The notes under the pieces were generated by a model. The model saw only the letters and a program-made list of their open reading frames with translations. It searched no databases and was not told where the DNA came from. The position numbers and the translations under genes are program-made. Source: Nymphaea colorata (taxonomy: Eukaryota; Streptophyta; Magnoliopsida; Nymphaeales; Nymphaeaceae). From it: a stretch of 37,280 nucleotides of DNA. Below, one piece after another: positions 14,195 through 25,219 of this stretch (its first letter is position 1; each line of letters starts with the position of its first letter). The DNA is taken from NCBI RefSeq assembly GCF_008831285.2, contig NW_022205227.1, positions 1-37,280 on the forward strand. Direction: 5' to 3'.

Positions 14195-16458
14195 AACATA
14201 AATGACATTTAAGTGATTTACTTGCTTTATTTTAGTTAATATAATGTGTTTCGCTTGTGATTGCATCTATAATGAATGATTTAAATGGTTCAAACTAAAA
14301 GTTTGTATGAAAAGAAATGAAATTCAAGTCATTCGTTTGATCGCTTATCATTCCCCTAATGAGTTGAACTTGTAGTTAAGGATCTAATGAATTGAAGTCA
14401 CATTCAATTAAGTATGTGTGATCAACGAATCACTTAAATCCACTCCTGTTTATACGAACAACTGATTTCAATCGCTTATATCGCGTACTATACATGTAAC
14501 CACAAGTTGAATTCTTTCGATTAAGTACGAGGGATGAAACTAATGCATAGATCCCATTTTTAACTATACAAACTGCGATTTCAATCATTTAAATCGTTCT
14601 TTATAAAAGTGATTTACTTGCGTTATTTTAGTTAATATAATGTGTTTCGCTTGTTATTGCATCTATAATGAATGGTTTAAATGGTTCAAACTAAAAGTTC
14701 GTATGAAAAGAAATGAAATTCAAGTCATTCGTTTGATCGCTTATCATTCTCTTAATGAGCTGAACTTGTAGTTAAGGATCTAATGAATTGAAGTCACATT
14801 CAATTAAGTATGTGTGATCAAACGAATCACTTAAATCGCACTCCTGTTTAGACGAACAACTGATTTCAATCGCTTATACCGCGTACTATAGATGTAACCA
14901 CAAGTTGAATTCTTTCGATTAAGCACGAGAGATGAAACTAATGCATGTATCCCATTTTTAAATATACAAACTGCGATTTCAATAATTTAAATCGCTCTTT
15001 ATACAAGTAAAACAAATTATGTTACCTATAAGGGATCAATTGAATTACTTGAATCACAAGTATGCATAAATGTGCTTAAACATGCATGTTGAATGTTTAG
15101 TGGAATGAAATCACAAGCTTGTAAGAACATAAATGACATTTAAGTGATTTACTTGCTTTATTTTAGTTAATATAATGGTTTCGCTTGTTATTGCATCTAT
15201 AATGAATGATTTAAATGGTTCAAACTAAAGTTTGTATGAAAAGAAATGAAATTCAAGTCATTCGTTTGATCGCTTATCATTCCCTAATGAGTTGAACTTG
15301 TAGTTAAGGATCTAATGAATTGAAGTCACATTCAATTAAGTATGTGTGATCAAACGAATCACTTAAATCCCACTCCTGTTTATACGAACAACTGATTTCA
15401 ATCGCTTATATCGCGTACTATAGATGTAACCACAAGTTGAATTCTTTCGATTAAGTACGAGGGATGAAACTAATGGTAGATCACATTTTTAACTATATGA
15501 ACCTGTGATTTCAATCATTTTAATCGTTCTTTATAGAAGTAATAAACGGTAAAACACATTATGTTAACTATAAGGGATCAATTGAATGACTTGAATCACA
15601 TTGTAATGCATAAATGTGCTTAAACATGCATGTTGAATGATTTAGTGGAATGAAATCAGAAGATTGAAGAACATAAATGACATTTAAGTGATTTACTTGC
15701 TTTATTTTAGTTAATATAATGTGTTTCGCTTGTGATTGCATCTATAATGAATGATTTAAATAGTTCAAACTAAAAGTTTGTATGAAAAGAAATGAAATTG
15801 AAGTCATTCATTTGATCGCTTATCATTCCCCTAATGAGTTGAACTTGTAGTTAAGGATCTAATGAATTGAAGTCACATTCAATTAAGTATGTGCGATCAA
15901 ACGAATCACTTAAATCCCACTCCTGTTTATACGAACAACTGATTTCAATCGCTTATACCGCGTACTATAGATGTAACCACAAGTTGAATTCTTTCGATTA
16001 AGTACGAGGGATGAAACTAGTGCATAGATCCCATGAATTCAAGTCATTCGTTTGATCGCTTACCATTCCCCAAATGAGTTGACCTTGTAGTTAAGGATCT
16101 AATGAATTGAAGTCACATTCAATTAAGTATGTATGATCAAACGAATCACTTAAATCTCACTCCTATTTATACGAACAACTGATTTCAATCGCTTATATCG
16201 CGTACTATACATGTAACCACAAGTTAAATTCTTTCGATTAAGTACGAGGGATGAAACTAATGCGTAGATCACATTTTTAACTATATGAACCTGTGATTTC
16301 AATCATTTTAATCGTTCTTTATAGAAGTAATAAACGGTAAAACACATTATGTTAACTATAAGGGATCAATTGAATGACTTGAATCACATTGTAATGCATA
16401 AATGTGCTTAAACATGCATGTTGAATGATTTAGTGGAATGAAATCACACGAGTGGGAG
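14195..16458. repeat. HOR copy 1 (2,264 bp, five parts)
   Basis: First copy of a higher-order repeat built from five parts of about 396, 535, 544, 240 and 549 bp. Part 1 is a monomer cut short: TTATAAAAGT at 14601-14610 joins the late monomer directly to GTGATTTACTTGC near the next monomer's start, removing about 149 bp. Part 4, which starts at 15670, is cut at about 16031-16036, where AGATCCCAT joins GAATTCAAG, removing about 305 bp. Part 3 starts at 15126 after a linker with a HindIII-type AAGCTT at 15115-15120. Part 5 ends alpha-like (GCGTAGATCAC, CATTTTAATCG) and runs into HOR copy 2. Confidence 0.88.
14601..14610. other. Deletion junction 1 (HOR part 1/part 2)
   Basis: TTATAAAAGT joins the CTTTATAGAAGT context of the late monomer to the TTTAAGTGATTTACTTGC context near the next monomer's start. 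The shared AAGT (or AGT) allows a microhomology joint. About 149 bp, including the palindrome and the linker, is missing. The same joint recurs at 16861, 19126, 20610, 25625 and 27885, so it formed once and was then amplified with the HOR. Confidence 0.88.
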
Positions 16459-18720
16459 AACATAAATGACATTTAAGTGATTTACTTGCTTTATTTTAGT
16501 TAATATAATGTGTTTCGCTTGTGATTGCATCTATAATGAATGATTTAAATGGTTCAAACTAAAAGTTTGTATGAAAAGAAATGAAATTCAAGTCATTCGT
16601 TTGATCGCTTATCATTCCCCTAATGAGTTGAACTTGTAGTTAAGGATCTAATGAATTGAAGTCACATTCAATTAAGTATGTGTCAACGAATCACTTAAAT
16701 CACACTCCTGTTTATACGAACAACTGATTTCAATCGCTTATATAGCGTACTATACATATAACCACAAGTTGAATTCTTTCGATTAAGCACGAGAGATGAA
16801 ACTAATGCATGTATCCCATTTTTAACTATACAACTGGATTTCAATCATTTAAATCGTTCTTTATAAAAGTGATTTACTTGCGTTATTTTAGTTAATATAA
16901 TGTGTTTCGCTTGTTATTGCATCTATAATGAATGGTTTAAATGGTTCAAACTAAAAGTTGTATGAAAAGAAATGAAATTCAAGTCATTCGTTTGATCGCT
17001 TATCATTCTCTAATGAGTGAACTTGTAGTTAAGGATCTAATGAATTGAAGTCACATTCAATTAAGTATGTGTGATCAAACGAATCACTTAAATCGCACTC
17101 CTGTTTAGACGAACAACTGATTTCAATCGCTTATACCGCGTACTATAGATGTAACCACAAGTTGAATTCTTTCGATTAAGCACGAGAGATGAAACTAATG
17201 CATGTATCCCATTTTTAAATATACAAACTCGATTTCAATAATTTAAATCGTTCTTTATACAAGTAAAACACATTATGTTACTATAAGGATCAATTGAATT
17301 CTTGAATCACAAAGTAGTGCATAAATGTGCTTAAACATGCATGTTGAATGTTTAGTGGAATGAAATCACAAGCTTGTAAGAACATAAATGACATTTAAGT
17401 GATTTACTTGCTTTATTTTAGTTAATATAATGAGGTTTCGCTTGTTATTGCATCTATATTGAATGATTTAAATGGTTCAAACTAATAGTTTGTATGAAAA
17501 GAAATGAAATTCAAGTCATTCGTTTGATCCTTTATCATTCTCCTAATGAGTTGAACTTGTAGTTAAAGATCTAATGAATTGAAGTCACATTCAATTAAGT
17601 ATGTGTGATCGAACGAATCACTTAAATCCCACTCCTGTTTATACGAACAACTGATTTCAATCGCTTATATCGGCGTACTATAGATGTAACCACAAGTTGA
17701 ATTCTTTCGATTAAGTACGAGGGATGAAACTAATGTGTAGATCACATTTTTAACTATATGAACCTGTGATTTCAATCATTTTAATCGTTCTTTATAGAAG
17801 TAATAAACGGTAAAACACATTATGTTAACTATAAGGGATCAATTGAATGACTTGAATCACATTGTAATGCATAAATGTGCTTAAACATGCATGTTGAATG
17901 ATTTAGTGGAATGAAATCAGAAGATTGAAGAACATAAATGACATTTGAGTGATTTACTTGCTTTATTTTAGTTAATATAATGTGTTTCGCTTGTGATTGC
18001 ATCTATAATGAATGATTTAAATAGTTCAAACTAAAAGTTTGTATGAAAAGAAATGAAATTGAAGTCATTCATTTGATCGCTTATCATTCCCCTAATGAGT
18101 TGAACTTGTAGTTAAGGATCTAATGAATTGAAGTCACATTCAATTAAGTATGTGCGATCAAACGAATCACTTAAATCCCACTCCTGTTTATACGAACAAC
18201 TGATTTCAATCGCTTATACCGCGTACTATAGATGTAACCACAAGTTGAATTCTTTCGATTAAGTACGAGGGATGAAACTAGTGCATAGATCCCATGAAAT
18301 TCAAGTCATTCGTTTGATCGCTTACCATTCCCCAAATGAGTTGACCTTGTAGTTAAGGATCTAATGAATTGAAGTCACATTCAATTAAGTATGTATGATC
18401 AAACGAATCACTTAAATCTCACTCCTATTTATACGAACAACTGATTTCAATCGCTTATATCGCGTACTATACATGTAACCACAAGTTAAATTCTTTCGAT
18501 TAAGTACGAGGGATGAAACTAATGCGTAGATCACATTTTTAACTATATGAACCTGTGATTTCAATCATTTTAATCGTTCTTTATAGAAGTAATAAACGGT
18601 AAAACACATTATGTTAACTATAAGGGATCAATTGAATGACTTGAATCACATTGTAATGCATAAATGTGCTTAAACATGCATGTTGAATGATTTAGTGGAA
18701 TGAAATCACACGAGTGGGAG
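16459..18720. repeat. HOR copy 2 (2,262 bp, five parts)
   Basis: Same order as HOR copy 1, with part lengths 392, 530, 550, 241 and 549 bp. The first deletion junction is TTATAAAAGT at 16861-16870 and the second is CCCATGAAAT at 18291-18300. Part 1 has the markers TATAGCGTAC, CACGAGAGATG and ATGCATGTATCCC. Part 3 starts at 17381 after an AAGCTT linker, and part 4 at 17931 with ACATTTGAGTG. The first kilobase contains many one-base losses (for example TCTCTAATGAGTGAAC at about 17008-17022); the second half is nearly clean. Confidence 0.88.
18291..18300. other. Deletion junction 2 (HOR part 4/part 5)
   Basis: CCCATGAAAT joins the AGATCCCAT context of one monomer to the ATGAAATTCAAG context of the next, leaving a part of about 240 bp and removing about 305 bp. 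The overlap is only AT. The same joint occurs at about 16031 (as CCATGAATTC), 22048, 27051 and 29311, and is absent from the shortened HOR copy 3. Confidence 0.87.
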
Positions 18721-20204
18721 AACATAAATGACATTTAAGTGATTTACTTGCTTTATTTTAGTTAATATAATGTGTTTCGCTTGTGATTGCATCTATAATG
18801 AATGATTTAAATGGTTCAAACTAAAAGTTTGTATGAAAAGAAATGAAATTCAAGTCATTCGTTTGATCGCTTATCATTCCCCTAATGAGTTGAACTTGTA
18901 GTTAAGGATCTAATGAATTGAAGTCACATTCAATTAAGTATGTGTCCAACGAATCACTTAAATCACACTCCTGTTTATACGAACAACTGATTTCAATCGC
19001 TTATATAGCGTACTATACATATAACCACAAGTTGAATTCTTTCGATTAAGCACGAGAGATGAAACTAATGCATGTATCCCATTTTTAACTATACAAACTG
19101 TGATTTCAATCATTTAAATCGTTCTTTATAAAAGTGATTTACTTGCGTTATTTTAGTTAATATAATGTGTTTCGCTTGTTATTGCATCTATAATGAATGG
19201 TTTAAATGGTTCAAACTAAAAGTTCGTATGAAAAGAAATGAAATTCAAGTCATTCGTTTGATCGCTTATCATTCTCTTAATGAGCTGAACTTGTAGTTAA
19301 GGATCTAATGAATTGAAGTCACATTCAATTAAGTATGTGTGATCAAACGAATCACTTAAATCGCACTCCTGTTTAGACGAACAACTGATTTCAATCGCTT
19401 ATACCGCGTACTATAGATGTAACCACAAGTTGAATTCTTTCGATTAAGCACGAGAGATGAAACTAATGCATGTATCCCATTTTTAAATATACAAACTCCG
19501 ATTTCAATAATTTAAATCGTTCTTTATACAAGTAAAACACATTATGTTACCTATAACGGATCAATTGAATTTCTTGAATCACAAAGTAGTGCATAAATGT
19601 GCTTAAACATGCATGTTGAACTGTTTAGTGGAATGAAATCACAAGCTTGTAAGAACATAAATGACATTTAAGTGATTTACTTGCTTTATTTTAGTTAATA
19701 TAATGAGGTTTCGCTTGTTATTGCATCTATATTGAATGATTTAAATGGTTCAAACTAATAGTTTGTATGAAAAGAAATGAAATTCAAGTCATTCGTTTGA
19801 TCCTTTATCATTCTCCTAATGAGTTGAACTTGTAGTTAAAGATCTAATGAATTGAAGTCACATTCAATTAAGTATGTGTGATCGAACGAATCACTTAAAT
19901 CCCACTCCTGTTTATACGAACAACTGATTTCAATCGCTTATATCGCGCGTACTATAGATGTAACCACAAGTTGAATTCTTTCGATTAAGTACGAGGGATG
20001 AAACTAATGTGTAGATCACATTTTTAACTATATGAACCTGTGATTTCAATCATTTTAATCGTTCTTTATAGAAGTAATAAACGGTAAAACACATTATGTT
20101 AACTATAAGGGATCAATTGAATGACTTGAATCACATTGTAATGCATAAATGTGCTTAAACATGCATGTTGAATGATTTAGTGGAATGAAATCAGAAGATT
20201 GAAG
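18721..20204. repeat. HOR copy 3, shortened (1,484 bp, parts 1-3 only)
   Basis: Parts 1, 2 and 3 are present (395, 538 and 551 bp), with the first junction TTATAAAAGT at 19126-19135 and the AAGCTT linker just before 19654. The 240-bp part 4 and the full-length part 5 are missing. The following unit at 20205 begins like part 4 and continues like part 1 of the next HOR copy. The missing amount is about 789 bp, the combined length of parts 4 and 5 in HOR copy 4, as expected from unequal crossover or deletion between parts 4 and 1. Confidence 0.87.
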
Positions 20205-20300
20205 AACATAAATGACATTTGAGTGATTTACTTGCTTTATTTTAGTTAATATAATGTGTTTCGCTTGTGATTGCATCTATAATGAATGATTTAAATGGTT
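20205..20300. other. Recombination joint between HOR copies 3 and 4
   Basis: The sequence up to about 20222 has part-4 markers (AGATTGAAG linker, ACATTTGAGTG). From about 20296 it has the part-1 marker AAATGGTTC instead of part-4 AAATAGTTC, and later part-1 TGTGTCCAACG. The exchange therefore falls within roughly 75 bp that are identical in both parent types. Confidence 0.82.
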
Positions 20301-22477
20301 CAAACTAAAAGTTTGTATGAAAAGAAATGAAATTCAAGTCATTCGTTTGATCGCTTATCATTCCCCTAATGAGTTGAACTTGTAGTTAAGGATCTAATGA
20401 ATTGAAGTCACATTCAATTAAGTATGTGTCCAACGAATCACTTAAATCACACTCCTGTTTATACGAACAACTGATTTCAATCGCTTATATAGCGTACTAT
20501 ACATATAACCACAAGTTGAATTCTTTCGATTAAGCACGAGAGATGAAACTAATGCATGTATCCCATTTTTAACTATACAAACTGCGATTTCAATCATTTA
20601 AATCGTTCTTTATAAAAGTGATTTACTTGCGTTATTTTAGTTAATATAATGTGTTTCGCTTGTTATTGCATCTATAATGAATGGTTTAAATGGTTCAAAC
20701 TAAAAGTTCGTATGAAAAGAAATGAAATTCAAGTCATTCGTTTGATCGCTTATCATTCTCTTAATGAGCTGAACTTGTAGTTAAGGATCTAATGAATTGA
20801 AGTCACATTCAATTAAGTATGTGTGATCAAACGAATCACTTAAATCGCACTCCTGTTTAGACGAACAACTGATTTCAATCGCTTATACCGCGTACTATAG
20901 ATGTAACCACAAGTTGAATTCTTTCGATTAAGCACGAGAGATGAAACTAATGCATGTATCCCATTTTTAAATATACAAACTCCGATTTCAATAATTTAAA
21001 TCGTTCTTTATACAAGTAAAACACATTATGTTACCTATAACGGATCAATTGAATTTCTTGAATCACAAAGTAGTGCATAAATGTGCTTAAACATGCATGT
21101 TGAACTGTTTAGTGGAATGAAATCACAAGCTTGTAAGAACATAAATGACATTTAAGTGATTTACTTGCTTTATTTTAGTTAATATAATGAGGTTTCGCTT
21201 GTTATTGCATCTATATTGAATGATTTAAATGGTTCAAACTAATAGTTTGTATGAAAAGAAATGAAATTCAAGTCATTCGTTTGATCCTTTATCATTCTCC
21301 TAATGAGTTGAACTTGTAGTTAAAGATCTAATGAATTGAAGTCACATTCAATTAAGTATGTGTGATCGAACGAATCACTTAAATCCCACTCCTGTTTATA
21401 CGAACAACTGATTTCAATCGCTTATATCGCGCGTACTATAGATGTAACCACAAGTTGAATTCTTTCGATTAAGTACGAGGGATGAAACTAATGTGTAGAT
21501 CACATTTTTAACTATATGAACCTGTGATTTCAATCATTTTAATCGTTCTTTATAGAAGTAATAAACGGTAAAACACATTATGTTAACGATAGGGGATCAA
21601 TTGAATGACTTGAATCACATTGTAATGCATAAATGTGCTTAAACATGCATGTTGAATGATTTAGTGGAATGAAATCAGAAGATTGAAGAACATAAATGAC
21701 ATTTGAGTGATTTACTTGCTTTATTTTAGTTAATATAATGTGTTTCGCTTGTGATTGCATCTATAATGAATGATTTAAATAGTTCAAACTAAAAGTTTGT
21801 ATGAAAAGAAATGAAATTGAAGTCATTCATTTGATCGCTTATCATTCCCTAATGAGTTGAACTTGTAGTTAAGGATCTAATGAATTGAAGTCACATTCAA
21901 TTAAGTATGTGCGATCAAACGAATCACTTAAATCTCACTCCTGTTTATACGAACAACTGATTTCAATCGCTTATACCGCGTACTATAGATGTAACCACAA
22001 GTTGAATTATTTCGATTAAGTACGAGGGATGAAACTAGTGCATAGATCCCATGAAATTCAAGTCATTCGTTTGATCGCTTACCATTCCCCAAATGAGTTG
22101 ACCTTGTAGTTAAGGATCTAATGAATTGAAGTCACATTCAATTAAGTATGTATGATCAAACGAATCACTTAAATCTCACTCCTATTTATACGAACAACTG
22201 ATTTCAATCGCTTATATCGCGTACTATACATGTAACCACAAGTTGAATTCTTTCGATTAAGTACGAGGGATGAAACTAGTGCATAGATCCCATTTTTAAC
22301 TATATGAACTTGTGATTTCAATCGTTTAAATCATTCTTTATAGAAGTTATAAACGGTGAAACACATTATGTTAACTATAAGGGATCAATTGAATGACTTG
22401 AATCACATTGTAATGCATAAATGTCCTTAAACATGCATGTTGAATGATTTAGTAGAATGAAATCACACGAGTGGGAG
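20205..22477. repeat. HOR copy 4 (2,273 bp) with a chimeric first part
   Basis: Part lengths are 395, 538, 551, 240 and 549 bp. It has few one-base losses and probably shows the true HOR length best. Part 1 has a part-4 head (linker AGATTGAAG, then ACATTTGAGTG) but part-1 markers from about 20296 onwards (AAATGGTTC, then TGTGTCCAACG). First junction 20610-20619, second junction about 22048-22054. Part 5 does not end alpha-like as in copies 1, 2 and 5. It carries ACTAGTGCATAGATCCC and ATCGTTTAAATC, and is followed by a P unit rather than another HOR copy. Confidence 0.87.
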
Positions 22478-25219
22478 AACATAAATGACATTTAAGTGAT
22501 TTACTTGCTTTATTTTAGTTAATATAATGTGTTTCGCTTGTTATTGCATCTATAATGAATGGTTTAAATGGTTCAAACTAAAAGTTTGTATGAAAAGAAA
22601 TGAAATTCAAGTCATTCGTTTGATCGCTTATCATTCCCCTAATGAGTTGAACTTGTAGTTAAGGATCTAATGAATTGAAGTCACATTCAATTAAGTATGT
22701 GTGATCAAACGAATCACTTAAATCCCACTCCTGTTTATACGAACAACTGATTTCAATCGCTTATATCGCGAACTATAGATGTAACGACAATTTGAATTAT
22801 TTCGATTAAGTACGAGGGATGAAACTAATGCATAGATCCCATTTTTAACTATATGAACTTGTAATTTCAATCATTTAAATCGTTCTTTGTAGAAGTTTAA
22901 ACGGTGAAACACATTATGTTAACTATAAGAGATCAATTGAATGACTTAAATCACAAAGTAACACATAAATGTGTTTAAACATGCATGTTGAATGGTTTAG
23001 TGGAATGAAATCACAAGCTTGTAAGAACATAAACGACATTTAAGTGATTTACTTGCTTTATTTTAGTTAATATAATGTGTTTCGCTTGTGATTGCATCTA
23101 TAATGAATGATTTAAATGGTTCAAACTAAAAGTTTGTATGAAAAGAAATGAAATTCAAGTCATTCGTTTGATCGCTTATCATTCCCCTAATGAGTTGAAC
23201 TTGTAGTTAACGATCTAATGAATTGAAGTCACATTCAATTAAGTATGTGTGATCAAATGAATCACTTAAATCCCACTCCTATTTATACGAACAACTGATT
23301 TCAGTCGCTTATATCGCGTACTATACATGTAACCACAAGTTGAATTCTTTCGATTAAGTACGAGGGATGAAACTAATGCATAGATCCCATTTTTAACTAT
23401 ATGAACTTGTAATTTCAATCATTTAAATCGTTCTTTGTAGAAGTTATAAACGGTGAAACACATTATGTAAATATAAGGGATCAATTGAATGACTTGAATC
23501 ACATTGTAATGCATAAATGTCCTTAAACATGCATGTTGAATGATTTAGTGGAATGAAATCACACGAGTGGGAGAACATAAATGACATTTAAGTGATTTAC
23601 TTGCTTTATTTTAGTTAATATAATGTGTTTCGCTTGTTATTGCATCTATAATGAATGGTTTAAATGGTTCAAACTAAAAGTTTGTATGAAAAGAAATGAA
23701 ATTCAAGTCATTCGTTTGATCGCTTATCATTCCCCAAATGGGTTGACCTTGTAGTTAAGGATCTAATGAATTGAAGTCACACTCAATTAAGTATGTGTGA
23801 TCAAACGAATCACTTAAATCCCACTCCTATTTATACGAACAACTGATTTCAATCGCTTATATCGCGTACTATACATGTAACCACAAGTTGAATTCTTTCG
23901 ATTAAGTACGAGGGATGAAACTAGTGCATAGATCCCATTTTTAACTATATGAACTTGTGATTTCAATCGTTTAAATCGTACTTTATAGAAGTTATAAACG
24001 GTCAAACAAATTATGTTGACTATAAGGGATCAATTGAATGATTGAATCACATTGTAATGCATAAATATCCTTAAACATGCATGTTGAATGATTTAGTGGA
24101 ATGAAATCACACGAGTGGGAGAACATAAATGACATTTAAGTGATTTACTTGCTTTATTTTAGTTAATATAATGTGTTTCACTTGTTATTGCATCTATAAT
24201 GAATGGTTTAAATGGTTCAAACTAAAAGTTTGTATGAAAAGAAATGAAATTCAAGTCATTCGTTTGATCGCTTATCATTCCCCAAATGGGTTGACCTTGT
24301 AGTTAAGGATCTAATGAATTGAAGTCACATTCAATTAAGTATGTGTGATCAAACGAATCACTTAAATCCCACTCCTATTTATACAAACAACTGATTTCAA
24401 TCGCTTATATCGCGTACAATACATGTAACCACAAGTTGAATTCTTTCGATTAAGTACGAGGGATGAAGCTAGTGCATAGATCCCATTTTTAACTATATGA
24501 ACTTGTGATTTCAATCGTTTAAATCGTTCTTTATAGAAGTTATAAACGGTGAAACACATTATGTTAACTATAAGGGATCAATTGAATGACTTGAATCACA
24601 TTGTAATGCATAAATGTCCTTAAATATGCATGTTGAATGATTTAGTGGAATGAAATCACACGAGTGGGAGAACATAAATGACATTTAAGTGATTTACTTG
24701 CTTTATTTTAGTTAATATAATGTGTTTCGCTTGTTATTGCATCTATAATGAATAGTTTAAATGGTTCAAACTAAAAGTTTGTATGAAAAGAAATGAAATT
24801 CAAGTCATTCGTTTGATCGCTTATCATTCCCCTAATGAGTTGAACTTGTAGTTAAGGATCTAATGAATTGAAGTCACATTCAATTAAGTATGTGCGATCA
24901 AACGAATCACTTAAATCCCACTCCTGTTTATACGAACAACTGATTTCAATCGCTTATATCGCGAACTATAGATGTAACGACAAGTTGAATTATTTCGATT
25001 AAGTACGAGGGATTAAACAAATGCATAGATCCCATTTTTAACTATATGAACTTGCAATTTCAATCATTTAAATCGTTCTTTGTAGAAGTTATAAACGGTG
25101 AAACACATTATGTTAACTATAAGGGATCAATTGAATGACTTAAATCACAAAGTAACACATAAATGTGTTTAAACATGCATGTTGAATGGTTTAGTGGAAT
25201 GAAATCACAAGCTTGTAAG
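22478..25219. repeat. Five intact monomers, P-Q-R-R-P block
   Basis: Units start at 22478, 23026, 23574, 24122 and 24671, with spacing of 548, 548, 548, 549 and 549 bp and almost no one-base losses. Units 22478 and 24671 are type P: GCGAACTATAGATG, GTAACGACAA, GAATTATTTCG (the EcoRI-type site lost) and GTAACACATAAATGTGTTT. Unit 23026 is type Q, with linker AAGCTTGTAAG and then AACATAAACGAC. Units 23574 and 24122 share the linker CGAGTGGGAG, the marker ACTAGTGCATAG (ACTAATG in other units) and a 63-65-codon open frame on the minus strand that is not considered a gene. Confidence 0.87.

Noticed and set aside
21578-21760. 60-codon open frame on the minus strand crossing a unit boundary
   Set aside because: It lies across the linker between two satellite units. 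It is open only because TAACTATAAGG is TAACGATAGGG in this copy; other copies of the same region are closed. It has no recognisable domain.
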